DNA of 64,000 nucleotides from Apostichopus japonicus (taxonomy: Eukaryota; Echinodermata; Holothuroidea; Aspidochirotida; Stichopodidae), in NCBI RefSeq assembly GCF_037975245.1, contig NC_092565.1:11404499-11468498 (forward strand). Direction: 5' to 3'. The position numbers and the translations under genes were made by a program. The notes below the pieces were generated by a model. That model was not told the origin of the DNA, did no database searches, and saw only the letters and a list, made by a program, of their open reading frames with translations. Positions 23,256 through 34,900 of the stretch are shown here, one piece after another. How positions within the stretch are numbered: position 1 is the stretch's first letter; every line of letters begins with the position of its first letter.

Positions 23256-26200
23256 GCCTGGAGAGATGTGCACATAGAAAGGTGCACGGAGAGGTGCACG
23301 GAGAGAGGTGCACGGAGTGAGGTGCACGAAGAGAGGTGCACGGAGAGAGGTGCACGGAGAGAGCTGCACGGAGAGAGGTGCACGGAGAGAGGTGCACGGA
23401 GAGAGGTGCCCGGAGAGAGGTGCACGGAGAGAGGTGCACGGAGAGAGGTGCGTGGAGAAGGGTGATGCACGGAGAGAGGTACCGGGAGAAAGGTACAGGG
23501 AGAGAGGTGCACGGAGAGAGGTGCCCCGAGAGAGGTGCCCGGAGAGAGGTGCCCGGAGAGAGGTGCACGGAGAGAGGTGCACGGAGAGATGTGCCCGGAG
23601 AAGGGTGCGCGGAGAGAGGTGCCCGGAGAGAGGTGCCCGGAGAGAGGTGCACGGAGGGAGGTGCACTGGAAGAAATGCACGGAGAGTGGTGCACGGAGAG
23701 AGGTGCCCGGAGAGAGGTGCACGGAGAGGGGTGCACGGAGAGAGGTGCCCGGAGAGAGGTGCCCGGAGAGAGGTGCCTGGAGAGAGGTGCCCGGAGAGAG
23801 GTGCACGGAGAGAGGTGCACGGAGATTTGCACGGAGAGAGGTGCACGGAGAGATGTGCACGGAGAGAGGTGCAGGGAGAGAGGTGCAGGGAGAGAGATGC
23901 AGGGAGAGAGTTGCAGGGAGAGAGGTGCATGGAGGGAGGTGCACTGGAAGAAGTGCACGTGGAGAGGTGTACGGAGAGGGGTGCCCGGAGAGAGGTGCAC
24001 GGAGAGAGGTGCCCGGAAGGATGTGCACATAGAGAGGTGCATGGAGAGGTGCACGGAGAGAGGTGCACGGAGTGAGGTGCACAGAGAGAGGTGCACGGGA
24101 AGAGGTGCACGGAGAGAGGTGCACGGGAGAGGTGCACAGAGAGGTGCACGGAGAGAGGCACACTGGAAGAAGTGCACGGAGAGAGGTGCACGGAGAGAGG
24201 TGCACGGAGAGAGGTGCACGGAGAGAGGTGCACGGAGAGAGCTGCACGGAAAGAGCTGCACGGAGATAGGTGCACGGAGAGAGGTGCACGGAGAGAGGTG
24301 CCCGGAGAGAGGTGCACGGAGAGAGGTGCGTGGAGTAGGGTGATGCACGGAGAGAGGTACAGGGAGAAAGGTACAGGGAGAGAGGTGCACAGAGAGAGGT
24401 GCACAGAGAGAGGTGCCCGGAGAGAGGTGCCCGGAGAGAGGTGCCCGGAGAGAGGTGCCCGGAGAGAGGTGCACGGAGAGAGGTGCACGGAGAGATGTGC
24501 CCGGAGAAGGGTGCGCGGAGAGAGGTGCCCGGAGAGATGTGCCCGGAGAGAGGTGCATGGAGAGAAGTGCACTGGGAGAGGTGCACGTGAAGAGGTGCAC
24601 GGGGAGAGGTGCACGGGGAGAGGTGCACGGGGAGATGTGCACGGAGAGAGGTGCACTGGAAGAAATGCACGTGGAGAGGTGCACGGAAAGGGTTGCACGG
24701 AGAGGGGTGCACAGAGAGGGGTGCACGGAGAAGGGTGCACGGAGAAGGGTGCACGGAGAGAGGTGCACGGAGAGAGGTGAACGGAGAGAGGTGCACGGAG
24801 AGAGGTGCACGGAGAGGGGTGCACGGAGAAATGTGATGCACGGAGAGAGGTGTACGGAGAGAGGTGCAGGGAGAGAGGTGCACGGAGAGAGGTGCCCGGA
24901 GAGAGGTTCACTGGGAGAGGTGCACGTGAAGAGGTGCATGGGGAGAGGTGCATGGGGAGAGGTGCACGGGGAGAGGTGCACTGAAAGAAGTGCACGTGGA
25001 GAGGTGCACGGAGAGGGGTGCATGGAGAGAGGTGCAGGGAGAGAGGTGCAGGGAGAGAGTTGCAGGGAGACAGGTGCAGGGAGAGAGGTGCAGCGAGAGA
25101 GGTGCAGGGAGTGAGGTGCCCGGAGAGAGGTGCACAGAGAGAGGTTCATGGAGAGAAGTGCACGGAGAGATGTGCACGTGGAGAGGTGCACTGGAAGAAG
25201 TGCACGTGAAGAGGTGCACGGAGAGGGGTGCACGGAGAGCGGTGCACGGAGAGGGGTGCACGGAGAGGGGTGCACGGAGAGGGGTGCACGGAGAAGGGTG
25301 CACGGACAGAGGTGCACGGAGAGAGGTGCACGGAGAGAGGTGCAAGGAGAGAGGTGCACGGAGAGAGGTGCACGGAGAGAGGTGCACGGAGAAGGGTGCC
25401 CGGAGAGAGGTGCCCGGAGATAGGTGCCCTGAGAGAGGTGCCCGGAGAGAGGTGCCCGGAGAGAGGTGCACGGGGAGAGGTGCCCTGAGAGAGGTGCACA
25501 GAGAGAGGTGCACGGAGAGAGGTGCACAGAGAGGTGCACGGAGAGAGGTGCACGGAGAGAGGTGCACGGAGAGAGGGGCACGGAGAGAGGGGCACGGAGA
25601 GAGGTGCACGGAGAGAGGTGCAGGGAGAGAGGTGCACGGAGAGAAATGCAGGGAGAGAGTTGCAGGGAGAGAGGTGCATGGAGAGAGGTGCACTGGAAGA
25701 AGTGCACGTGGAGCGGTGTACTGAGAGCGGTGCCTGGAGAGAGGTGCACGGAGAGAGGTGCACAGAGAGAGGTGCACGGAGAGGTGCTCGCAGAGAGAGG
25801 GGTGCACAGAGAGAGTTGCAGGGAGAGAGGTGCAGGGAGAGAGGTGCAGCCAGAGAGGTGCCGGGAGAGAGGTACAGGGAGAGATGTGCACTGAGAGAGG
25901 TGCACGGAGAGAGGTACACCAAGATAGGTGCAGGGAGAGAGGTGCCCGGAGAGAGGTGCACGGAGAGAGGTGCACGGAGAGATGTGCCCGGAGAAGGGTG
26001 CCCGGAGAGAGGTGCCTGGAGAGAGGTGCCCGGAGAGAGGTGCCCGGAGAGAGGTGCCCGGAGAGAGGTGCACGGGAGAGGTGCACTGGGAGAGGTGCAC
26101 GTGAAGAGGTGCACGGGGAGAGGTGCACGGAGAGAGGTGCACGTGAAGAGGTGCACGGGGAGAGGTGCACGGAGAGAGGTGCCCGGAGAGAGGTGCCCGG

Positions 26201-26989
26201 AGAGAGGTGCCCGGAGAGAGGCGCCCGGAGAGAGGTGCCCGGAGAGAGGTGCCCGGAGAGAGGTGCACGGAGAGAGGTGCACTGGGAGAGGTGCACTGGG
26301 AGAGGTGCACGTGAAGAGGTGCACGGGGAGAGGTGCACTGAGAGAGGTGCACTAGAAGAAAAACACGTGGAGAGGTGCACGGAGAGGGGTGCACGGAGAG
26401 CGGTGCACGGAGAGGGGTGCACGGAGAGGGGCGCACGGAGAGGGGTGCACGGAGAAAGGCGCACGGAGAGGGGTGCACCGAGAGAGGTGAACGGAGAGAG
26501 GTGCACGGAGAGAGGTGCACGGAGAGAGGTGCACGGAGACAGGTGCACGGAGAGAGGTGCACGGAGAGAGGTGCACAGAGAAGGTTGCCCGGAGAGAGGT
26601 GCCCGGAGAGAGGTGCCCGGAGAGATGTGCCCGGAGAAGGGTGCCCGGAGAGATGTGCCCGGAGTGAGGTGCCCGGAAAGAGGTGCCCGGAGAGAGGTGC
26701 ACGGAGAGAGGTGCACGGAGAGGTGCACGGAGAGGGGTGCACGGAGAGAGGTGCACGGAGAGAGGTGCACGGAAAGAGGGGCACGGAGAGAGGTGCACGG
26801 AGAGAGGTGCACGGAGAGAGGTTCAGGGTGAGAGGTGCCCGGAGAGAGGTGCACGGAGAGAGGTTCACGGAGAGAGGTGCACTGGAAGAAGTGCACGTGG
26901 AGAGGTGCACGGAGAGGGGTGCACGGATAGGTGCACGGAGAGGGGTGCACAGAGAGGGGTGCACGGAGAGAGGTGCACAGAGATGTGCG

Positions 26990-28316
26990 TCGGCCGACTT
27001 CAACGGCAGGCCGCCAGATGCATTCCCAAGATCTGGCTCTCGTTCGAGATCTGGAGATCATTTTATTGTAGCGGGTATTGGCTTAAGTTTGTGATCCAAT
27101 GGTCAGAATGAGTGGGCAGAGTGAATCGGATTCTATATATGAGGGGTGTGGTCGAGTCGATCCTAGACTCGAAAAGGTCTTTAATATCTGTCCGTATGAA
27201 GCTTTCGCGGACGTAAATTGTTCGGGCATGCTGCCGTTCCTGCAACCTTGTGTTGCACTCGGCGCCTCTGTTCGAAGCTTTTTCATCCGACACCTCTGGA
27301 GAAGAGATTGGGCTTCTCGAGTGGCCCGGTCGATGGCACGAGTGTCATGCGACCGGTGGGGGAGAGATGAGAGATGGCACGAGTGTCATGAGAGAAAAGA
27401 GAAAGGAGAAGGGAGAAGAGAGAAGGCGTACTCGTGTTTTTTGTGGTTGGCACAAGTGTCATGAGAGAAAGGAGAGATGAGAGAGGAAGGAGAAGGGAGA
27501 AGAGAGAAGAGAGAAGGCTTCTCGTGTTTTTTGGTGGTTGGCACAAGTGTCATGAGAGAAAGGAGAGATGAGAGAGAAAGGAGAAGGGAGAAGAGAGAAG
27601 GCTTCTCGTGTTGTTCGGTGAATGGCACAAGTGTCATGAGAGAAAGGAGAAGGGAGAGATGAGAGATGAGAGAGAAAGGAGAAGGGAGAAGAGAGTAGGC
27701 TTCTCGCGTTGCTTGGTGGATGGCACGAGTGTCATGAGAGAAAGGAGAGATGAGAGAGAAAGGAGAAGGGAGAAGAGAGCAGGCTTCTCGCGTTGCTTGG
27801 TGGATGGCACGAGTGTCATGCGACCTGGCAGAGTGGCGGGCCGAAGGCGACGGCAGGCCGGCCCGATTCACCCGCAGAGATCTGGATCTCGTTCGAGAAT
27901 TCGAGATCTCGTGGGGGGCAGTCGGGAGGGGCAGTCGATCAGAGAGAAAGGAGAAGGGAGAGATGAGAGATGAGAGAGAAAGGAGAAGGGATGAAAGGGA
28001 GAAGAGAGAAGGCTTCTCGTGTTTTTTGGTGGTTGGCACAAGTGTCATGAGAGAAAGGAGAGATGAGAGAGAAAGGAGAAGGGAGAAGAGAGCAGGCTTC
28101 TCGCGTTGTTCGGTGGATGGCACAAGTGTCATGAGAGAAAGGAGAAGGGAGAGATGAGAGATGAGAGAGAAAGGAGAAGGGAGAAGAGAGTAGGCTTCTC
28201 GCGTTGCTTGGTGGATGGCACGAGTGTCATGCGACCTGGCAGAGTGGCGGGTCGAAGGCGACGGCAGGCAGGCCGGCCCGATGCATCCGCAAGATCTGAC
28301 TCTCGTTCGAGATTTT
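26990..28316 (+). repeat. Degenerate edge of the rDNA spacer array
   Basis: The minisatellite stops abruptly and spacer sequence begins with a diverged GGCAGGCCGCCAGATGCATT block. The CCAAT and TATATATG block is present (about 27,080-27,150). The paired ~224-bp blocks have collapsed into one hybrid: GAGTC...GACTC at about 27,154-27,170 leads directly into second-block sequence. From 27,330 the purine-tract/dyad modules recur at 80-110-bp intervals. Divergence at the array end is expected where unequal exchange homogenises less well. Confidence 0.8.
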
Positions 28317-28339
28317 GAGATCTCTTTAGTGTAGCGGGT

Positions 28340-28470
28340 ATTGGCTTAAGTGTGTGATCCAATGGTCAGAACGAGTGGGCAGAGTGAATCGGATTCTATA
28401 TATGAGGGGGGTTGTAGAGTCGATCCAAGACTCGAGAAGGCTTTTAATATCTGTCGTGTGTGTATAAATG
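28340..28470 (+). promoter_or_regulatory. CCAAT/TATA-like spacer promoter candidate (representative unit)
   Basis: ATTGG at 28,340-28,344 and CCAAT at 28,359-28,363 form an inverted CCAAT pair. TATATATG follows at 28,397-28,404, running into AGGGGGG, and TATAAATG comes at 28,463-28,470. The block is kept in all twenty ~1.17-kb repeats and in the second block of each 3.2-kb unit. Spacer promoters that duplicate the gene promoter are known in rDNA of several animals. Whether this block works with Pol I, Pol II or not at all is not shown by the sequence. Confidence 0.45.
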
Positions 28471-28868
28471 TCATGGTTGGACACTTGCGGGCCCTCTCGT
28501 AGGGTCGGCCGTCGTTTCTTCGCGACCATGTGTTGCAACTCGGCGCTCTCACGGGGTTCATCCACTCCCCCCCGTGAGCAGAGGTGTCCCTCCGTGCACA
28601 CGTATATATCAACGTTCAGATATGAAGCTTTCGCGGACGGGAGTCCACCCGAGACTCGAAAAGGCTCCTTGCCTGTGGTGCGTAAATATTTTTGCACGTC
28701 TAGACTCTTGCTGGCCTTCTCGGTAGGGTCAGCCGTCGTTTCATCGCGACCATGTGTTGCAACTCGGCGCTCAGAGCGGGGGTTTTCACCCACTCGCCCC
28801 GTGAGCAGAAGGTTCTTTCGTGCATATTATCTACAAACCCAGATATTGAGCTTTTTCATCCGCAGAAC
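28417..28868 (+). repeat. Paired ~224-bp blocks A and B inside each spacer repeat (representative)
   Basis: Block A starts with GAGTC-N7-GACTC (28,417-28,433) and block B with the same 5-bp arms and spacing (28,641-28,657). Both then carry GAAAAGGC-like or GAGAAGGC-like sequence, an ACCATGTGTTGCAACTCGGC stretch (about 28,525 and 28,749), GTGAGCAG (28,574 and 28,801), and an AGATAT...GAGCTTT-like end. They are diverged direct repeats, older than the amplification of the 1.17-kb unit. A third relative opens the 18S-proximal leader. Confidence 0.85.
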
Positions 28869-28966
28869 CCCCGGTGGAGAAGAGAGAGAAGAGAGAGAAG
28901 AGAGAGGAAGAGATGAGAGGAGAGATGAAAGGGAGAAGAGAGAAGGCTTCTCGCGTTGCTTGGTGG

Positions 28967-28982
28967 ATGGCACGAGTGTCAT
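28967..28982. promoter_or_regulatory. Recurrent imperfect dyad ATGGCAC-NN-GTGTCAT (representative)
   Basis: ATGGCAC and GTGTCAT are reverse complements except at one position, separated by GA or AA. In this unit it occurs at 28,967, 29,205, 29,289 and 29,387, each time after a GA-rich tract and a GGCTTCTCG-containing box. The same module recurs throughout 27,330-64,000, about four times per 1.17 kb. It could be a dimeric protein site such as a terminator, enhancer or fork-barrier element; that is inference. Confidence 0.5.
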
Positions 28983-31900
28983 GCGACCTGGCGGGGAGGG
29001 TAGAGCGGCAGGCCGAAGGCGACGGCAGGCCGGCCCGATTCACCCGCAGAGATCTGGATCTCGTTCGAGAATTCGAGATCTCGTGGGGGGCAGTCGGGAG
29101 GGGCAGTCGATCAGAGAGAAAGGAGAAGGGAGAGATGAGAGATGAGAGAGAAAGGAGAAGGGATGAAAGGGAGAAGAGAGAAGGCTTCTCGTGTTTTTTG
29201 GTGGTTGGCACAAGTGTCATGAGAGAAAGGAGAGATGAGAGAGAAAGGAGAAGGGAGAAGAGAGCAGGCTTCTCGCGTTGTTCGGTGGATGGCACAAGTG
29301 TCATGAGAGAAAGGAGAAGGGAGAGATGAGAGATGAGAGAGAAAGGAGAAGGGAGAAGAGAGTAGGCTTCTCGCGTTGCTTGGTGGATGGCACGAGTGTC
29401 ATGCGACCTGGCAGAGTGGCGGGTCGAAGGCGACGGCAGGCAGGCCGGCCCGATACATCCGCAAGATCTGACCCTCGTTCGAGATTTTGAGATCTCTTTA
29501 GTGTAGCGGGTATTGGCTTAAGTGTGTGATCCAATGGTCAGAACGAGTGGGCAGAGTGAATCGGATTCTATATATGAGGGGGGTTGTAGAGTCGATCCAA
29601 GACTCGAGAAGGCTTTTAATATCTGTCGTGTGTGTATAAATGTCATGGTTGGACACTTGCGGGCCCTCTCGTAGGGTCGGCCGTCGTTTCTTCGCGACCA
29701 TGTGTTGCAACTCGGCGCTCTCACGGGGTTCATCCACTCCCCCCCGTGAGCAGAGGTGTCCCTCCGTGCACACGTATATATCAACGTTCAGATATGAAGC
29801 TTTCGCGGACGGGAGTCCACCCGAGACTCGAAAAGGCTCCTTGCCTGTGGTGCGTAAATATTTTTGCACGTCTAGACTCTTGCTGGCCTTCTCGGTAGGG
29901 TCAGCCGTCGTTTCATCGCGACCATGTGTTGCAACTCGGCGCTCAGAGCGGGGGTTTTCACCCACTCGCCCCGTGAGCAGAAGGTTCTTTCGTGCATATT
30001 ATCTACAAACCCAGATATTGAGCTTTTTCATCCGCAGAACCCCCGGTGGAGAAGAGAGAGAAGAGAGAGAAGAGAGAGGAAGAGATGAGAGGAGAGATGA
30101 AAGGGAGAAGAGAGAAGGCTTCTCGCGTTGCTTGGTGGATGGCACGAGTGTCATGCGACCTGGCGGAGGGTAGAGCGGCAGGCCGAAGGCGACGGCAGGC
30201 CGGCCCGATTCACCTGCAGAGATCTGGATCTCGTTCGAGAATTCGAGATCTCGTGGGGGGCAGTCGGGAGGGGCAGTCGATCAGAGAGAAAGGAGAAGGG
30301 AGAGATGAGAGATGAGAGAGAAAGGAGAAGGGATGAAAGGGAGAAGAGAGAAGGCTTCTCGTGTTTTTTGGTGGTTGGCACAAGTGTCATGAGAGAAAGG
30401 AGAGATGAGAGAGAAAGGAGAAGGGAGAAGAGAGCAGGCTTCTCGCGTTGTTCGGTGGATGGCACAAGTGTCATGAGAGAAAGGAGAAGGGAGAGATGAG
30501 AGATGAGAGAGAAAGGAGAAGGGAGAAGAGAGTAGGCTTCTCGCGTTGCTTGGTGGATGGCACGAGTGTCATGCGACCTGGCAGAGTGGCGGGTCGAAGG
30601 CGACGGCAGGCAGGCCGGCCCGATACATCCGCAAGATCTGACTCTCGTTCGAGATTTTGAGATCTCTTTAGTGTAGCGGGTATTGGCTTAAGTGTGTGAT
30701 CCAATGGTCAGAACGAGTGGGCAGAGTGAATCGGATTCTATATATGAGGGGGGTTGTAGAGTCGATCCAAGACTCGAGAAGGCTTTTAATATCTGTCGTG
30801 TGTGTATAAATGTCATGGTTGGACACTTGCGGGCCCTCTCGTAGGGTCGGCCGTCGTTTCTTCGCGACCATGTGTTGCAACTCGGCGCTCTCACGGGGTT
30901 CATCCACTCCCCCCCGTGAGCAGAGGTGTCCCTCCGTGCACACGTATATATCAACGTTCAGATATGAAGCTTTCGCGGACGGGAGTCCACCCGAGACTCG
31001 AAAAGGCTCCTTGCCTGTGGTGCGTAAATATTTTTGCACGTCTAGACTCTTGCTGGCCTTCTCGGTAGGGTCAGCCGTCGTTTCATCGCGACCATGTGTT
31101 GCAACTCGGCGCTCAGAGCGGGGGTTTTCACCCACTCGCCCCGTGAGCAGAAGGTTCTTTCGTGCATATTATCTACAAACCCAGATATTGAGCTTTTTCA
31201 TCCGCAGAAACCCCGGTGGAGAAGAGAGAGAAGAGAGAGAAGAGAGAGGAAGAGATGAGAGGAGAGATGAAAGGGAGAAGAGAGAAGGCTTCTCGCGTTG
31301 CTTGGTGGATGGCACGAGTGTCATGCGACCTGGCGGGGAGGGTAGAGCGGCAGGCCGAAGGCGACGGCAGGCCGGCCCGATTCACCCGCAGAGATCTGGA
31401 TCTCGTTCGAGAATTCGAGATCTCGTGGGGGGCAGTCGGGAGGGGCAGTCGATCAGAGAGAAAGGAGAAGGGAGAGATGAGAGATGAGAGAGAAAGGAGA
31501 AGGGATGAAAGGGAGAAGAGAGAAGGCTTCTCGTGTTTTTTGGTGGTTGGCACAAGTGTCATGAGAGAAAGGAGAGATGAGAGAGAAAGGAGAAGGGAGA
31601 AGAGAGCAGGCTTCTCGCGTTGTTCGGTGGATGGCACAAGTGTCATGAGAGAAAGGAGAAGGGAGAGATGAGAGATGAGAGAGAAAGGAGAAGGGAGAAG
31701 AGAGTAGGCTTCTCGCGTTGCTTGGTGGATGGCACGAGTGTCATGCGACCTGGCAGAGTGGCGGGTCGAAGGCGACGGCAGGCAGGCCGGCCCGATACAT
31801 CCGCAAGATCTGACCCTCGTTCGAGATTTTGAGATCTCTTTAGTGTAGCGGGTATTGGCTTAAGTGTGTGATCCAATGGTCAGAACGAGTGGGCAGAGTG

Positions 31901-34900
31901 AATCGGATTCTATATATGAGGGGGGTTGTAGAGTCGATCCAAGACTCGAGAAGGCTTTTAATATCTGTCGTGTGTGTATAAATGTCATGGTTGGACACTT
32001 GCGGGCCCTCTCGTAGGGTCGGCCGTCGTTTCTTCGCGACCATGTGTTGCAACTCGGCGCTCTCACGGGGTTCATCCACTCCCCCCCGTGAGCAGAGGTG
32101 TCCCTCCGTGCACACGTATATATCAACGTTCAGATATGAAGCTTTCGCGGACGGGAGTCCACCCGAGACTCGAAAAGGCTCCTTGCCTGTGGTGCGTAAA
32201 TATTTTTGCACGTCTAGACTCTTGCTGGCCTTCTCGGTAGGGTCAGCCGTCGTTTCATCGCGACCATGTGTTGCAACTCGGCGCTCAGAGCGGGGGTTTT
32301 CACCCACTCGCCCCGTGAGCAGAAGGTTCTTTCGTGCATATTATCTACAAACCCAGATATTGAGCTTTTTCATCCGCAGAACCCCCGGTGGAGAAGAGAG
32401 AGAAGAGAGAGAAGAGAGAGGAAGAGATGAGAGGAGAGATGAAAGGGAGAAGAGAGAAGGCTTCTCGCGTTGCTTGGTGGATGGCACGAGTGTCATGCGA
32501 CCTGGCGGAGGGTAGAGCGGCAGGCCGAAGGCGACGGCAGGCCGGCCCGATTCACCTGCAGAGATCTGGATCTCGTTCGAGAATTCGAGATCTCGTGGGG
32601 GGCAGTCGGGAGGGGCAGTCGATCAGAGAGAAAGGAGAAGGGAGAGATGAGAGATGAGAGAGAAAGGAGAAGGGATGAAAGGGAGAAGAGAGAAGGCTTC
32701 TCGTGTTTTTTGGTGGTTGGCACAAGTGTCATGAGAGAAAGGAGAGATGAGAGAGAAAGGAGAAGGGAGAAGAGAGCAGGCTTCTCGCGTTGTTCGGTGG
32801 ATGGCACAAGTGTCATGAGAGAAAGGAGAAGGGAGAGATGAGAGATGAGAGAGAAAGGAGAAGGGAGAAGAGAGTAGGCTTCTCGCGTTGCTTGGTGGAT
32901 GGCACGAGTGTCATGCGACCTGGCAGAGTGGCGGGTCGAAGGCGACGGCAGGCAGGCCGGCCCGATACATCCGCAAGATCTGACTCTCGTTCGAGATTTT
33001 GAGATCTCTTTAGTGTAGCGGGTATTGGCTTAAGTGTGTGATCCAATGGTCAGAACGAGTGGGCAGAGTGAATCGGATTCTATATATGAGGGGGGTTGTA
33101 GAGTCGATCCAAGACTCGAGAAGGCTTTTAATATCTGTCGTGTGTGTATAAATGTCATGGTTGGACACTTGCGGGCCCTCTCGTAGGGTCGGCCGTCGTT
33201 TCTTCGCGACCATGTGTTGCAACTCGGCGCTCTCACGGGTTCATCCACTCCCCCCCGTGAGCAGAGGTGTCCCTCCGTGCACACGTATATATCAACGTTC
33301 AGATATGAAGCTTTCGCGGACGGGAGTCCACCCGAGACTCGAAAAGGCTCCTTGCCTGTGGTGCGTAAATATTTTTGCACGTCTAGACTCTTGCTGGCCT
33401 TCTCGGTAGGGTCAGCCGTCGTTTCATCGCGACCATGTGTTGCAACTCGGCGCTCAGAGCGGGGGTTTTCACCCACTCGCCCCGTGAGCAGAAGGTTCTT
33501 TCGTGCATATTATCTACAAACCCAGATATTGAGCTTTTTCATCCGCAGAACCCCCGGTGGAGAAGAGAGAGAAGAGAGAGAAGAGAGAGGAAGAGATGAG
33601 AGGAGAGATGAAAGGGAGAAGAGAGAAGGCTTCTCGCGTTGCTTGGTGGATGGCACGAGTGTCATGCGACCTGGCGGGGAGGGTAGAGCGGCAGGCCGAA
33701 GGCGACGGCAGGCCGGCCCGATTCACCTGCAGAGATCTGGATCTCGTTCGAGAATTCGAGATCTCGTGGGGGGCAGTCGGGAGGGGCAGTCGATCAGAGA
33801 GAAAGGAGAAGGGAGAGATGAGAGATGAGAGAGAAAGGAGAAGGGATGAAAGGGAGAAGAGAGAAGGCTTCTCGTGTTTTTTGGTGGTTGGCACAAGTGT
33901 CATGAGAGAAAGGAGAGATGAGAGAGAAAGGAGAAGGGAGAAGAGAGCAGGCTTCTCGCGTTGTTCGGTGGATGGCACAAGTGTCATGAGAGAAAGGAGA
34001 AGGGAGAGATGAGAGATGAGAGAGAAAGGAGAAGGGAGAAGAGAGTAGGCTTCTCGCGTTGCTTGGTGGATGGCACGAGTGTCATGCGACCTGGCAGAGT
34101 GGCGGGTCGAAGGCGACGGCAGGCAGGCCGGCCCGATACATCCGCAAGATCTGACCCTCGTTCGAGATTTTGAGATCTCTTTAGTGTAGCGGGTATTGGC
34201 TTAAGTGTGTGATCCAATGGTCAGAACGAGTGGGCAGAGTGAATCGGATTCTATATATGAGGGGGGTTGTAGAGTCGATCCAAGACTCGAGAAGGCTTTT
34301 AATATCTGTCGTGTGTGTATAAATGTCATGGTTGGACACTTGCGGGCCCTCTCGTAGGGTCGGCCGTCGTTTCTTCGCGACCATGTGTTGCAACTCGGCG
34401 CTCTCACGGGGTTCATCCACTCCCCCCCGTGAGCAGAGGTGTCCCTCCGTGCACACGTATATATCAACGTTCAGATATGAAGCTTTCGCGGACGGGAGTC
34501 CACCCGAGACTCGAAAAGGCTCCTTGCCTGTGGTGCGTAAATATTTTTGCACGTCTAGACTCTTGCTGGCCTTCTCGGTAGGGTCAGCCGTCGTTTCATC
34601 GCGACCATGTGTTGCAACTCGGCGCTCAGAGCGGGGGTTTTCACCCACTCGCCCCGTGAGCAGAAGGTTCTTTCGTGCATATTATCTACAAACCCAGATA
34701 TTGAGCTTTTTCATCCGCAGAACCCCCGGTGGAGAAGAGAGAGAAGAGAGAGAAGAGAGAGGAAGAGATGAGAGGAGAGATGAAAGGGAGAAGAGAGAAG
34801 GCTTCTCGCGTTGCTTGGTGGATGGCACGAGTGTCATGCGACCTGGCGGGGAGGTTAGAGCGGCAGGCCGAAGGCGACGGCAGGCCGGCCCGATTCACCC

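Larger units (their letters stand above)
8225..26989 (+). repeat. 18.8-kb minisatellite, 14-bp unit GTGCACGGAGAGAG
   Basis: About 1,300 head-to-tail units of 14 bp, with some 12-bp and longer variants. GTGC is nearly invariant; most variation falls at bases 5-6 (AC, CC, AG) and in the GA tail (for example CTGGAAGAA, GTGGAGAG, GGAGAGGG). Most units contain the self-complementary hexamer GTGCAC. The plus strand is purine-rich. Stop codons are absent from nearly all frames on both strands, because neither the unit nor its common variants contain any. This yields apparent ORFs up to 1,724 codons with a 14-residue period. No promoter, start context or domain supports translation. Confidence 0.98.

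Noticed and set aside
8225-26989. CRISPR-like array
   Set aside because: Units are contiguous 14-bp repeats without unique spacers, in a eukaryotic context.
28326-28793. 155-codon minus-strand ORF repeated in nearly every 1.17-kb unit
   Set aside because: Conservation reflects DNA homogenisation. Overlapping frames on both strands are equally conserved, and the region is rDNA spacer.
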